A DNA stretch of 64,000 nt. Source: Lethocerus indicus. Its lineage: Eukaryota > Arthropoda > Insecta > Hemiptera > Belostomatidae. The translations under genes were made by a program, and so were the position numbers. Under the pieces are notes generated by a model, which saw only the letters and a program-made list of their open reading frames with translations, did no database searches and was not told the origin of the DNA. Shown here one piece after another: positions 1 to 11,949 of the stretch (positions within the stretch are counted from its first letter, which is position 1; each line of letters begins with the position of its first letter). The stretch lies in assembly GCA_019843655.1 (NCBI GenBank), contig JACDQD010000011.1, forward strand, positions 11,512,604 to 11,576,603, read 5' to 3'.

Positions 1-124
1 AATTACAAAGCTTGGATTATTAACCAGTTGAATTTCCTATTTGACGTGAAATATAAGCATCCTGCAATACGTCTTATCGGGCATCAAAGTGGGAGACGTT
101 TTAAATTACGGCTCCCTTCTGCAA

Positions 125-187
125 GGCGTTCTCCGATACTAAACCCGCAATACTGGACTACATTTCTGCATTGCATACTCACTCGCC
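125..187 (+). repeat. 63 bp interspersed repeat, copy 1
   Basis: One of at least seven copies of a short repeat that begins GGCG, contains GATACTAAACCCGCAATACT, and ends near TGCCTATCTGAACGCC, so its two ends are complementary (GGCGTT / AACGCC). Other copies are at 2486-2550, 5045-5108, 6952-7014, 41858-41921, 51972-52027 and 53590-53645. Found by eye; divergence among copies is perhaps 20-30 percent. Identity unknown. Confidence 0.6.
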
Positions 188-851
188 TTTCTGATATTTC
201 CTGGATTGAATATTATATTTTATATTAATTCAGTTCAACAGAGCCATTTAAATACAAATCCACAGATTCTATCAAATGAGAGATGACCAATTATTAGTAT
301 TTAATTTTGTTTGGTTTTCCTGGATTTTATGTACACCAACTTAAGAAAAGTTATTACCCGGGCATCTTAAAAGATACCCTTCATTCACTCAAAATTTGAA
401 TTCAATTCCTTAGTTTTTCTTTAATTGCCTCCCATCTTAATCGCGCCCGTTTAAAATGAGAACATAGAAATTTCTTTGTGTAGGTGTTTGTTATTTCACT
501 TTTATTTAAATACTGCAATTGTTTGTCTGTAATATTGTGCTGATACATCTTGTCCATTCGCGTCTAAAATATGTGTACCATCATTTAGAGATCAGTACAC
601 CGTAAGAAGCCCAGTGTTTCTTCGCCGTTAACGAAACCGGTTTCTTAGAGCCCAAGCGGGGAAGGGGTTCTGGCGACGGCTGTTAAGACACGCCTTAATA
701 AAGGCACAACCTGATTTATGCAAGCGGCAGCTTCCGTGTTATTTAAATTACCCCTAATATCTATATAATGCCCACTGCCGGTCTTCATTCTTTGGCTTGC
801 TTCGGATTGGCCACCGGTTCCTCGAAAAAATAAATGGAGCAATAGAATAAT
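188..851. other. AT-rich spacer, no gene seen
   Basis: Low-complexity AT-rich DNA with short open frames only. Around 600-830 there is a moderately GC-rich stretch with a frame that resembles nothing I know. No repeat family from elsewhere in the window was recognised here. Confidence 0.5.
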
Positions 852-862
852 AATTTCATAAC

Positions 863-1458
863 ATTTTTTTTACTTTTTTGTTTTTCACAATCAACATTTA
901 CAGTTATAGGTGTAATTGATACATGTATATTTATCACGTGCTAGTCCCCATAAAGAAACCATCCAGTGATGGTACTTTTGACCTGTATCCTGCCTACAGA
1001 AAGTCTAAGCTAGTGGCGTTCAAGCCGACGCGGGGGGATAATGGATGGGTAAGAGAGGAAAGGGACTGAACGAATGGATTGGGATGAGGAGAAAGGCGGG
1101 AGTGGAACTTCAGGAACCGGGATTTTGCGACTTCGTCGACTGTCGGTATGTTGTGGTCACGGTGGATTGTCTGGTTAGAAACATACCGGGGAGCATTAAG
1201 GATGGTGCGAAGGACTTTCGATTGGAATGTCTGGATGCGAGCGATGTTGGATGTCTCGGTGGAACCCCATAGCTCAATACCATGTGTCCATGTAGGTTTG
1301 AGTATTGCTTTGTATATTGTTAGTTTGTTACTTAAGGCCAATTTCGATGTCCGTTTTAGTAATGGCCTTAAGAGTCCAAATTTTCTGTTTAAGTCGTTTC
1401 TTTTGAGTCGTTTGTCGAGGTGGAGCCCCAGATCTGCTGTTGGGTGGGAATTGGTATG
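863..1458 (-). mobile_element. Jockey-like LINE fragment, subfamily A, with 11 bp TSD
   Basis: 5'-truncated non-LTR retrotransposon on the minus strand. A minus frame ending at 994 encodes the region just C-terminal to the reverse transcriptase palm and thumb of a Jockey-clade ORF2, with LGLHLDKRL, then ILKPTWTHGIELWGSTETSN, RIQTFQSKVLRTILNAPRYV and PTVDEVAKSRFLKFH. The 3' UTR (CCATCACTGGATGGTTTC on the minus strand) and an A-rich tail reach the left edge. The 11 bp AATTTCATAAC lies on both sides (852-862 and 1459-1469), a TSD as expected for target-primed reverse transcription. Eight codons present in other copies (TWNPHTRL) are missing, apparently by deletion between two CGACT repeats. The copy lacks most of ORF2 and cannot encode a working enzyme. 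Confidence 0.93.
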
Positions 1459-1543
1459 AATTTCATAACTAAAGTTTGTTTTTCTTTGCAATATAAATTA
1501 AGTAATTAAGTAATGCCTGTTTTTGTTTTATATTATATTTGAT

Positions 1544-2245
1544 CTAACCTAAGAATAATAATCCGCATACGTTATATACAGAAGCTATTTTATTTATCAA
1601 AAACTTAACTGTGGGGAGGTTTATACTGAGGTACTTAGGGAACGCGCCCGCCGCTGAAGCATCCTGTCGGAAGTAGCACTTGAGGAATGCCGGTGTTGGT
1701 GGTGCGGGGGCGCGGGAGCCGAAATCCGTCCCGCTCAGTGCGAAGCCCCACGATGATGTTCCGATCCCCCGCGGATTCCACCCCCGACAACCCGCCCCCG
1801 TCGACCTCACCGACGCCGGCGGGAAATATTCATTCCGAAACCCCGGGGTGGTGGAGGATAAGGGAGAGCGGTCAGCCGTAAAGTAGCACCCGTGAAACTC
1901 TCGGGGGCGAAAACCGGGATAGGGGGTAGGGAGGAGGGGACGTAAACTGTTTTTACGACCAACGTTGAAACGTAAATCGGACATTCGCCCTCTTTTTTCG
2001 GCGGGGGCGGGCCAGCCTTTTACACTCCACGGCGGAAAGGAGAGGAGTCGCACTCCCGGGAGGAGGTGTCTAAGGATTTTTTAAAACTGTTATTGCCCTC
2101 CCTTAATTTCCCTTTCTGCAGGGAACGTTTCGGGATTAACGGGAGGCCTATCGACGCTGGCTAACGACGGTTCAGTCTTAAGAGCTCAGACTGTAAAGTG
2201 GACTTAGACGCCAGCCCTAAACCCGGTTTTCCGTCTCGCTGATTA
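1544..2245. other. GC-rich patch, no recognised gene
   Basis: CpG-bearing GC-rich block in AT-rich surroundings. A 169-codon open frame on the minus strand (1544-2053) is the longest apart from LINE-overlapping frames, but its proline, glycine and arginine-rich product resembles no family I know, and its length fits chance openness of GC-rich DNA. A minus-strand exon cannot be excluded. Confidence 0.4.
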
Positions 2246-2485
2246 TATCTTTTCTTTCTGCATTAAACATTCAGGTAGACAAAATTTCAGCGGAAAATAA
2301 TATCTATATTTTATTAAGGCTATTAAACTGACAACAATATCCACATAATAAATCAAGTTTATGTTACTCTTCAGGAACTATAACTAGTATTTTTCATATT
2401 TTTTCCTTGCATACTAAAATAAAGGTATAACGTTATACTATTACGTTATACAAAATGTAACGATTAATTGAATTTAATAATTCGA

Positions 2486-2550
2486 CGGCGTTCAGATAGG
2501 CAAGCATCAACATTCTGGAGTCGTGCGGTGCTAGTATCCACGAGCGCCGT
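2486..2550 (-). repeat. 63 bp interspersed repeat, copy 2
   Basis: Reads CGGCGTTCAGATAGGCAA at its left edge and GAGCGCCG at its right edge; the reverse complement aligns along its length with the copies at 6952 and 5045. Its closest relative by eye is the 6952 copy, with which it shares GATACTAGCACCGCA. Confidence 0.65.
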
Positions 2551-3234
2551 ATCCAATTCTTTCTCTTTTCTCTCCGTATTTTAAACCGGGGATAAAATAA
2601 ATAAACTATTTGGCGTGTTTTACAATTGCCAAAGTAAGAAACCCAATATTATATATTAAGCATAAATAAACAATTTTAATATTTGTAATACTTCTGGCAG
2701 TCTATATTATATTTCCGTCTGTTTGGAAAATTCAATTACTCTTTTCCCAGAAGCTCCTATAGTTGTTGAAGCGGGGTTCGGTTATCTAAATATCCTGTTT
2801 TCGAATCTCGGACCGAATTTTCCTTGAATTAGAATTTGCAACTGATAAAACCCGCAAGCTCACCACAATTCAGTTCGGCAGTTTGTTCCGGAACAGACTG
2901 GCGGACAACTACAGAACAAACTAGTTACCCACCGAACGAAAGTGCAGTTATAAGGTCACCCATCAGAAAAACAAGGGTAGAGACGTTCGCGTATAAAGGG
3001 AGAAGGTTGGGTTCCGGTAAAGGAATAATTGAACTCCAAATTTCGCCCTGAAATTAAAATGGTAGAAAAAAAATATCGGGGCGTTAAATTTTTTACTTTT
3101 TATTCGAAGCGGGGGTTTATTTTATACCCCTCGACCGCACCGAGTCATCGGCGAAGTAAATTACTGTTTGCGCCCGAGACTAAATCGGGCCCTCTGGTTA
3201 CGCTGTTGCGGTGTACATGCGAGCGAGCTGGAGG
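2551..3234. other. Spacer, no gene seen
   Basis: AT-rich, then moderately GC-rich from about 2840. Short frames only. A 24 bp stretch near 2820 resembles one near 21645, too short to define a repeat. Confidence 0.4.
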
Positions 3235-3259
3235 GAGAGAGAGAGAGAGAGAGAGAGTG
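3235..3259 (+). repeat. GA microsatellite
   Basis: Uninterrupted GA dinucleotides, followed by an imperfect purine-rich extension to about 3300. The Ser-Leu and Arg-Glu frames across it are by-products of the repeat. Confidence 0.9.
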
Positions 3260-3689
3260 AGAAGGAGCGATAGGGAGGGAAAAAGTGTGCGAGCGGGAGG
3301 GAGATAGTGGGGTTTGGCGTTATCTTCCTAATTGGGTGCTCCCCCACCCCCCCGCTTACCCCTACTTTACCACCGCGTTGTCGGTTCCTCCAAGAAATAT
3401 GAAGATTAGCCACGAACCTGAGGGTCATTATCCGGCTCCCGAACACGCCATTGTTCTCTGCAAATATTTATTCTGCCGCCCCTATTTTGAATATATATTT
3501 ATTGAAAAACGGGGTTCGACCGGCGTAATTTAAACAGCCGACGTCTGTTTCATTTTTATAAACCCCGGTAAAAAATGGTATATTTTTAATCACGAGGCCG
3601 GTAGATTGGAATATTTATAATCATTATAAAAGAATTTATTTTGACCCAAATAATAAATAATTTTTTCGCGTTTGAATAATAATAAACCA

Positions 3690-3792
3690 TCATTGGGCGG
3701 TTTCTTTTATCACGACATACATGTGAAAAAAATATTTGTACTTATAAGATTCAATGTTGATTGTACAAAATAAAAAAAGGTTAAAAAAGTGT
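3690..3792 (+). mobile_element. Jockey-like LINE 3' UTR fragment
   Basis: Contains CCATCATTGGGCGGTTTCTTT, then CTTATAAGATTCAATGTTGA and TGTACAAAATAAAAAAAGG, matching the 3' end of the copies at 38027-38546 and 33386-33802. No coding part remains, so this is a very short 5'-truncated insertion. No TSD was found. Confidence 0.85.
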
Positions 3793-4965
3793 CATATTTC
3801 CTGTTTGTAGATGAGATTTAATAGTTTAAAGTTCTGAAGCGGAGATGAAATCTGGACAAGACCGCGTTCAAGGATAACGCCGAGAGCTCAAGCGGCACTG
3901 ACCTTCTGCGGGTGGTTAAAGCGAGGTGAAACATTTATGGCAGTTTATTATTCTTTTTATCGTAACATTATTTCCAGGCCTTGTTAGGGGAGTGAAGCCT
4001 TGTTAGGCTTAGTTCGAGGGGCAGGCCATATTTCCTTTTCTCCTTCTCTACTTCGTCGCACGAACTTGCCGTCCGGATCCGAGGATTAAAACAGTAAATT
4101 CTTTTTATATATATTTTCCTGGAAAGTCATATTTTCCATTTAATTATGTTTTTACATATACGTAGAACGTAGAGGAGTTTGACGGTAAAAATTTGATATA
4201 AAAAAAAGATAGTAATTTCCTACAATGAAAATGCACCAAAAATTTTCATTTTTTAAATTATTATTTTATTTTTATCTAATATATAAATGGATTTGATATT
4301 CCTCTTTCAGTTCTACTGTAATTTATTTAAGGCTGCTTAAAAATTGATATTGATATTAACATTTTAAAAGAGTCCGTTTACTGTATATTTTTATATATAT
4401 TTTTAACTGTAAAATTTACTATATAGTATGTATACATGAATGAATCATTCAACCGTAAATTCCTGTAGGAAACTCGGTTTTAGAGTAACGATTTGCTTCC
4501 CTCCTAAATTCTACACTTAGGCGGTCTCCCGCCGTCAAAACTTAGTGCTCTCGAAGACTGTAAATCAAGTGGGCTCTCCCTTCGAGCACTTTTAATGACC
4601 TTCATTTATTTTTCATCCCTCAGGGGGAGCCACGAGCGATTAAAGGGAGTCCGGGGCGGTTTCAGCGGTTTTTGATGAACCCCCCCCCCACCCACTCCAC
4701 TTCTTTGGAGCGGATTTAATTTCTCAGGGTTGCCCGAATTGGAGACGGGACCCGGCATTAGGCTAAAGATGTAAAATTGGATTCGTAATAATTTTCAAAT
4801 TTACTTGCGAGGATTTACGTCTCGAACAATCGTGAATATTACCATTAATCGAACAGTATTTTTCAACGAAGAGGAAGCCAAGAGGAAACTGAGTTAATAA
4901 TTCCACAGTAATTATTGTATGTACTTTTTATAAGCCGAAAAAATATTTAATAACATGCAATCTTG
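3793..4965. other. AT-rich spacer, no gene seen
   Basis: Mostly AT-rich. A GC-richer block at about 4480-4760 contains a poly-C run near 4681. No repeat family or coding signal recognised. Confidence 0.4.
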
Positions 4966-5025
4966 CATCCTTTTTTTTTAATCTTTTTTATTTTTGTTCA
5001 ATCAACTACGCATTCTTATGCAGTA
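4966..5025 (-). mobile_element. Jockey-like LINE 3' tail remnant
   Basis: Minus-strand match to the last ~50 bases of the Jockey 3' UTR: a T-rich run, then TTTTTTATTTTTGTTCAATC and CAACTACG, as in the tails at 63229 and 22958. It lies about 20 bp from the 63 bp repeat at 5045. Confidence 0.55.
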
Positions 5026-5044
5026 TATTATGGGTTGGTTGGGC

Positions 5045-5108
5045 CGGCGTTGTTGATACTGAACCCGCAATACTCTAAGGCATATTGGCATTGCCTATAC
5101 AAACGCCA
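5045..5108 (+). repeat. 63 bp interspersed repeat, copy 3
   Basis: Begins CCGGCGTTGTTGATACTGAA, contains CCCGCAATACTC, and ends TTGCCTATACAAACGCCA. Same orientation as the copies at 125 and 6952. Confidence 0.7.
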
Positions 5109-6951
5109 TTGAGTTTATGAACTGGTTGACAACCATAATTCACGGATACCTCTCATTGCACCCATTAAAACACCCCTTTATACTTTATCGGAATACATTT
5201 TGTCTGTAATTATGTCATTGATTGATGCATTTGGAACTTCCGTATTTGGCGACTGCTCTAACATAAGGTAACATATAAACTTGGAGATAATAATAATATA
5301 TGTTTAATTGTATGTTTGAGATAAAGCCAACATTTTGCCCACGAATGTTCCTTTGTGATATTGCGGCCTAGTAATGTTTGTATAAATATTTGTCCGAACC
5401 TCATACAATGGCCCAAATAATATAGCGCTGGTCTCAGTCTCCTTCTCACGAGCGGATTCATAACCAGCGACAGAAGCCCCCGGGGAGAGGGTCCTTTTGT
5501 GCGGAGTCAACCCTTCCTGATTCTCGGCTTATTATGTACACACATTGTTTACAGGGAGGGAGGAAATAAAGGGGTTGGATCTCTACTTTATTATTTTCTT
5601 CGTGGGGTGAAAATAGGTAGGGTTGCAAACCTCCAATATCCGGTTGGGAACGGCCCCGACACGTCCCAACCTTGTTTCCTGGTCTCGTAAATGACCGGAC
5701 GAAATTTCAAAATTGAATTTAAATATTTGAATACTGCAGTTACTTAATTCCACTCTTTTAACCCCATTAAATTTGTAATTCAATTCGATATAATTTTTTC
5801 GAGCCCTCAGGAAAGTTATATATTGTATTGTATACAGTGTAGTGGTTTAAATACACAATTTTGAATGTCGTATTATATTGTATATTAAGTTTTCCTCGTA
5901 AGCATATCGGAATTTTCTGCACCGGATTTTATATCAAGAATCAACTCCTGTTGTGAGGATTTTACTAAAATAAAATAACGGAAATGAATTGTCCGCGGCT
6001 TTTCGCTGAGAGGATTTTGCGGGAAACGATAATAATAAAAAAAAAAGAAGAACAAAAAGGTCAAAGAGAAATTGTTAACAAACGCCCGGGCGCTTTATGA
6101 AGACTGTCCGGCCATTACAGTTTTAACTTGTTTTCCGTTTCCATTATGGGGAAAGCTTTTAAAGCATTTCCTCGGCGGGACCGTGCTGTATGGCGGCCTT
6201 CCCCCTTCCGCGAGTAATTGACCTTTCGGGTCCGGGGCCTCATCTGCGGACAGAATCCAATTCCGGAGCTTAAAGGTCCACTTTTTTTCGTTTTTCCTTT
6301 ACCCCGCACCGGGGCGGTGGTGGTTTTGTGAAGTGTTCCCCGCCGCTCAATTTAACGGAGGCCGAAACAATGCCCGGCTCGAAGTAGGAATCCTCACCGC
6401 CCCCACCCCCTGGCGGGTGCTTAATGTTCTTAAGTCCGCCCCAACGCGGGATAATATTTTTCTTTCCGGACTTTCCACCGGCGTAAGTCAACAGGGAAGT
6501 TGTTAACCGGGACAGCCTGTACTGTATTCCACCAGTATCCAACAGTTTGCCGGTCAACATGAAAATGAAGGATATTTTTTGATTTAGTTACAATTTCTCA
6601 CAGATTACCGCGGGTTTCGATCTTGTGTCCTCCAGATTATTAAGCCAAGAAACAATCTGTTTCAAGTAATATTGACTCACGTAGACTGTACTCGCTAACC
6701 TTAAATTAAAAAAATATAGAAAGTGTATCTATTGAAGTATAGATGGTACGTAATGCGAATGAGACTAACGCACGAGCAAAACTAATTTTAATACATTTAA
6801 AATACGCCAGTAAATAATTTTATTCCTTTCATCCTAATATTTTGAATACTGACTATTAATACTACGTGTATTAAGCACGATCTAACCCGTGGTTCAGTTT
6901 ATAGGATCAAAAGACGGTGGCCCCTCCAGAATACCGCGAGAACTGGAATAA
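5109..6951. other. Spacer with GC-rich patch, no gene seen
   Basis: AT-rich with a GC-rich block at about 6060-6560. Minus frames at 6115-6309 and 6270-6560 sit inside that block and look like composition effects; no domain recognised. Confidence 0.4.
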
Positions 6952-7014
6952 GGCGCTGTTAGATACTAGCACCGCAACACTCCGGAATGTTGACGGCTGC
7001 CTATCTGTACGCCG
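6952..7014 (+). repeat. 63 bp interspersed repeat, copy 4
   Basis: Starts GGCGCTGTTAGATACTAGCA and ends TGCCTATCTGTACGCCG. The GCTGTTA start matches the inner ends of the inverted repeat pair at 51972 and 53645, suggesting the solo copies and that larger element share a terminus. Confidence 0.7.
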
Positions 7015-7160
7015 TTGAATTATTACAATTAATTAAATCTTAAATTTTCTCATAATGGTAGGGATTAGAGTTTATTGGCCCTCAATACTATATATATAAT
7101 TATTATTGTTAAAGAAGAGTATAACAAATAGAAGAAAATTCTATCGAGGTATATCATTCA

Positions 7161-7612
7161 CCCCATACGCGACTCAAAAGAACAGATCTCAATCGCAAAT
7201 TTGGACTGCTGAGACCTCTTTTGAAAAGGACATCAAAACTTTCAATAGACAACAAACTGACAATATACAAATCCATTTTAAAACCGACATGGACTTACGG
7301 AATGGAATTATGGGGTTCCGCCAAGAAATCCAACATCGCCCGCATCCAGAGATTCCAGTCAAAAGTCCTTCGTACCATACTTAGTGCTCCCTGGTATTGT
7401 TCTAACCGAACAATCCATAATGACCTCAACATACCGACAGTCGACGAAGTCGCAAAATCACGCTTCCTCAAATTCCATTAGTCCGAAGCCGTAAACTGCT
7501 CATGTGAAAAAAGGGCCATCATTGAGTGGACTCTTTTATCGAGGCTTCCACGTGAAAAGAAAACACTCACCAATAACTTTATGTAGGTGTACAAAAATAA
7601 AAAGGTTAAAAA
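7161..7612 (+). mobile_element. Jockey-like LINE fragment, subfamily B
   Basis: Starts CCCCATACGCGACTC, the recurrent 5' edge of this family. Frames encode LNRKFGLLRPLLKRTSKLSI, then IYKSILKPTWTYGMELWG, GSAKKSNIARIQRFQSKVLR and NIPTVDEVAKSRFLKFH. The coding match passes between two frames because of a small indel near 7215. The 3' UTR is partly rearranged but ends in AAAGGTTAAAAAA. ATCATTCA at 7153-7160 and ATCATTTA at 7613-7620 are a likely 8 bp TSD with one mismatch. SIDNK and GSAKKSN mark subfamily B; subfamily A has TLSNK and GSTETSN. Not functional. Confidence 0.9.
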
Positions 7613-7620
7613 ATCATTTA

Positions 7621-9567
7621 ATTCCTATATATGGTACTAAATGGTTTATTTTTTCAGGAGGTATCGAAAGAACTGTGTTATATGGACGGGGTATTAGAGG
7701 CGAAATAAAGCGTTTGAACTAAGGAACCTTTAATGACCCCGAGGGGGTTAAAAGTCGGCTGTAGAGCTGTGTCCTCCTTGTAATTGAACCGGACCGGGGG
7801 TTGCTTGTCCGAGGTCACGTGATACATCGCGGCCGGCATTCAAGCTCGGGCCCCATCCTTTCCCCTCGCCGTGAAAGTCACTTGCCGGATTTATTGCTCG
7901 CTATCCTTTCTTGTTTTCGCCCAACAAGTCACCGCCCGGTCAAATAAAAGACGCCCGAAATTAAATCCCGCCCCACTGTAGGTAATCTATTGCGCTCTGG
8001 ACTTACAACAATATCATTAAAAAAGTGATATTGAAATTAAAAACATTACTAGGCACATAGTCCAATTAACTTCGATCTTTTTAAATATTTCAAAAGTATC
8101 ATAATATATAATAAGTTTTGTTTATAACAAAATTTTTTATAATAAAAAAATAAACTATGAATTGATTTTTTAAAGCCGGATCGGACTATTGAAAAAGAAA
8201 TTTAATGATACGAGGACCGTTTTTCGAAAAAATATTTAATTTTCAACACAATTTCGGGGGGAGAGATACACCTGTTCCGACGGGTTTCGAATTTTTTCAT
8301 CCGAAAAGTATTATGTAAGCTCGTAAAATAACTGTTCATCTTATAAAATTGCGCCACTTATTAAATCGCCCTAGTATTATATGAATAGTATATATACCAA
8401 AAACTCTTCAAGTGTTCCCGCAGCATTATAATTAAATATAACTATTTAAAACAATTCAATTATGTGTTATTTTAAATATAATACACATGCAGGGTGAACC
8501 GTATCGAAAATCCGAGACAATTTAATTAATACCCGACTGCAATGTTTTTATTTTATTTTCATAAATGAGGGAAAAAAATTAAATGATCGGATGAGGAAAT
8601 TATGTAAACACCCGCCAATCAAAAACACAAGTACAGTAACAGTGTAATCGCTAACAGGATACCTCGAGGGGCCTATTGCAGAAAATAACTCGAGTGACCA
8701 ATGCAACCATTAAAATAATAATAATTACACTAAAAAACATGCGACAAATTATTGACATCATTTAATGAAATATCGAACAACGTTTGTGGCGCTTTTATAC
8801 CGAATATTTTTTTTTGTAATCCTCAGGGTCTAATTTAATTATATAAATTGAGTACATATTGAAACCACAATAATAGTTGGTCGGAATGTGGGGTGGGGGT
8901 GGGGACGATTAAAGCCAGGCCCATCGGACCACTAATTGAATTCGATAACGTTGTTTACCTAAATTTCAATTAGGCTAAACGCCGTAGTAACCGGAGACAT
9001 TTTGAGGGGGGACCGGTCAATTAAATGAATTTATCCCCGAGTCCTGGATAAACATTAAAATAAAACAAATTTTCCAATTAAACATTGTATACGCGGAACG
9101 GGGCGAGGCGGAACATTTGAACGGGAATGAAATATTAACAGTATTCGCCGAACGTTCGATTTTCTACATTCAGGAAACCCCAGGAGTGGGTGTTAGTCTG
9201 AGGACTCCTTGAGTACGGCTTTGATCTCTCCGGTCGGAATTAAACTTAGGAAACGAGGAGTAATTAACTGGGTGAAATGACGTTCTCGACTTGATGTATA
9301 GCAGTCCTATGTAAAATCTCATACTGCACAATAATGCTCCTTGGAATAAGTGGACGATACGTGGACTTCATGAGGATGAGCGTGGCGGTGTCCTAGGCGG
9401 AAGTATGGGCTTAACTGAAGTATCTTAAATTTCATTATTTAAAAAAATTATTATAGTGCACCTTGTTAAAAGCGCAATACGAAATTCCAAATATTGGTTC
9501 TGAAACCGATAGAAATATTAATTTATTTATTCTTAAGCTATTTCTTTTTTTTTACTATGCTTTATTA
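7621..9567. other. Spacer, no gene seen
   Basis: GC-richer at about 7730-7980, otherwise AT-rich. No recognised repeat or coding region. A G-rich run is present at about 8886-8905. Confidence 0.4.
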
Positions 9568-9990
9568 TTCACGACTCGAAAGAATGGATTTAAACCGAAA
9601 ATTTGGACTTTTAAGACCATTACAAAAACGGACATCAAAATTGACCTTAAGTAACAAACTGACAATATACAAAGCGATACTTAAACCGACATGGACATAC
9701 GGTATTGAGCTATGGGGTTCCACCAAGACATCCAACATCGCTCGCATCCAGAGATTCCAATCGAAAGTCCTTCGCACCATCCTTAATGCTCCTGGTATGT
9801 TTCTAACCACACAATCCACAATGACCTCAACATACCAACAGTCGACGAAGTCGCAAAATCCCGGTTGCTGAAGTTCCACTCCCGCCTTTCTCCTCATCCT
9901 AATCCACTCGTTCAATCCCTCTCCTCTCTTGCCCATCCATTAATCCCCGCGTCGGCTTAAACGTCGCTGCCCTAGAGATCTTCACTTAAT
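9568..9990 (+). mobile_element. Jockey-like LINE fragment, subfamily A
   Basis: Plus-strand ORF2 C-terminal remnant: MDLNRKFGLLRPLQKRTSKL, then AILKPTWTYGIELWG, GSTKTSNIARIQRFQSKVLR and TILNAP. One base is lost near 9795 and the homology moves to the next frame, where HNDLNIPTVDEVAKSR and FHSRLSPHPNPLVQSLSS continue. It stops shortly after the ORF (near CTAGAGATCTTC), so the 3' UTR and tail are missing, unlike most copies. No clear TSD. Confidence 0.9.
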
Positions 9991-10639
9991 TATGCTATAA
10001 TTGATTGTAGAAATACAAGAAATATTTGTTCTTTACGGTCGCGTATGGGGGTGAAAAAATAACTATAACTCTGTATGATACGACATTTAATAATGGACCC
10101 GTCCTAAGTCCGTTCCCCCAATTCATATTGGTTTTACGCCGTCCGCTCAAATTCAAATTTCGCCGAACGTGAAATATCGGTCGGACAATCGAAATATAAT
10201 CAGGAGCGAGGTCGATAATGGGGGCTACGGTGGCGTTGCCATTTCCGCGGTCGGCAGCAAATCGGCGCCCCCCCCGAATAAAATATGATCCGGGTTTCAT
10301 CAGGGCCGGGCGCGGCTTACGCCAAATTGGATTCGCAGCTCGCGCCCCGCACAGACAATCGGACTCGCCCCTCCACCCCTTTAATAAAACCCTAACTGAC
10401 GCTCCCCGTACACTATAACCTGACACTCGCTCCGGCTTATAAGTCTGACGGTTTACCGGTTTGACACACGCGGTTTATATTGCCGCGACAAACGTATCAG
10501 CCGATATTGCGGTAAAGCTTAACCGTATATTTTTTTTTTGCGAAATGTTCCAAATTTTGTAATATTCTAAGCTACAGAAATGTGGAAAGTTAAGGCAGAC
10601 TTTTTAAATTTTTGTATTAATTATGATAAGATCGTCCAA
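9991..10639. other. GC-rich patch, no recognised gene
   Basis: A 143-codon minus-strand frame (9995-10426) spans a GC-rich block. Its product has no domain I recognise and it extends into AT-rich flank, so I do not call it a gene. Confidence 0.4.
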
Positions 10640-10790
10640 ACCCTACAGAACGTCCTCTATAGACACCTGAAAAGGAAGTGGTCACGTGACCGAAATGTTT
10701 AAAAATAATTTTTAAATAAAAAATAAAAGAAGGGGGAAAACCATCCCCCCCCCAGAAGGGGGTGGGTTTTTCCTCCATTATTGTCAGAAT
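10640..10790 (+). repeat. Low-copy interspersed repeat, family R3, copy 1
   Basis: Matches the reverse complement of 20444-20625: ACCTGAAAAGG.AGTGGTCACGTGACCGAAATG, an A-rich middle, then a stretch ending GTGGGTTTTTCCTCCATTAT. The A-rich middle and conserved ends suggest a retroposon 3' end, but no coding part is visible. A C run plus G run at 10745-10765 differs from the other copies. Confidence 0.6.
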
Positions 10791-11949
10791 TTTATATAAA
10801 AATACGTTATATAATCGTTATATATAGATCGTTAGCATCTATTATAGTTATAAACCTTAAACACAAATAGTTGTGGAAGTCAAACCTTGAATTGTGGAAT
10901 TAATCCAATATTCTTAATCTATTAAGGTTTTGTGATTGGGCCCCTATATTTGGGTGAAATTTGAGCATAACCCGAAATATGTAATAAATACAGGAAAACA
11001 TATTTTTCGTAAAATAATTATTTTATAAGACGCCTAAAATGATAAGTAATTTAATGTAGTAACAGAGCATTGTGGTTTTAAAAACGTACCAAAACAGTAT
11101 AGAATATTTAGAAACACTTTTTTCACTGCTGTCCTTTATCATTCCATCGAGTTAAAAATAATAAACTAAAATATTCTAACGCTTATCCGGATCGGAACTT
11201 AGCATCACGTATTCAGTCGGCAGTGGGCGACGTTCGTTAAGAAATAGAAAAGAAGAACAAAGTATGGGACAGAGTTTCGTGGAAGGACCGAAACGATGAA
11301 TATTCAAGAAAGGGGAGGGAGTCCGACACGCGACTGAATTAGGAGAGAACAGTCGAAGTGCGTCGGGAATAATAATAGACCGGCCCTCAGTTATATTTTA
11401 TCTTACAATTTTTATTAGGCCGGTAATGTAACCATTTTTTTTTTTTACTTCCGCCAGTATAAAACAGCGCATCAATACGCGATTATTTATTGAATTTCAA
11501 AATATTGGAATTTCATTTACATTTCCCGGCCGCGATATAACTGAATAGAAGCGATATTTATTACATTGTTGAGGCTTAGCGGACAAACATGTAAATGTAC
11601 AATGAAATGAAAGCCAGAGTTGCCGTTGAAAATGACATCGTATCAAGGGTAACAAGCGTTGTTGCGGCTACTTTTAGATTTAATTAATTTCACGCTATAT
11701 TCGCCGTGGCGACTCTGGAAATTTAAAATTGTATCCGCCTCTCCTAGGGCGTATTTAGAAACAGATAATAGCATTTTATGAAAATATTTCCCGTTTGGAT
11801 GCGACCACCGGGCCGAATAATAAAATGAGCTCTCGCATCAGTTGAAATCGCGGTACGGGAGATCTCTTTTCTTGCCGCACTAATTAACGTCAACCTCGGT
11901 CAAGGTGTAAAGGGGTTTGACACTATAAGATTATGTCTGTTTACAACTG
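10791..11949. other. AT-rich spacer, no gene seen
   Basis: No recognised repeat, coding frame or RNA gene. Confidence 0.4.

Noticed and set aside
1544..2053. 169-codon minus-strand frame as a gene
   Set aside because: No recognisable domain, GC-rich low-complexity composition, and no visible splice or promoter context.
9565..9936. Minus-strand 123-codon frame antisense to a Jockey copy
   Set aside because: Shadow of the plus-strand ORF2 remnant.
9995..10426. 143-codon minus-strand frame as a gene
   Set aside because: No domain recognised and composition of a GC-rich patch continuing into AT-rich flank.
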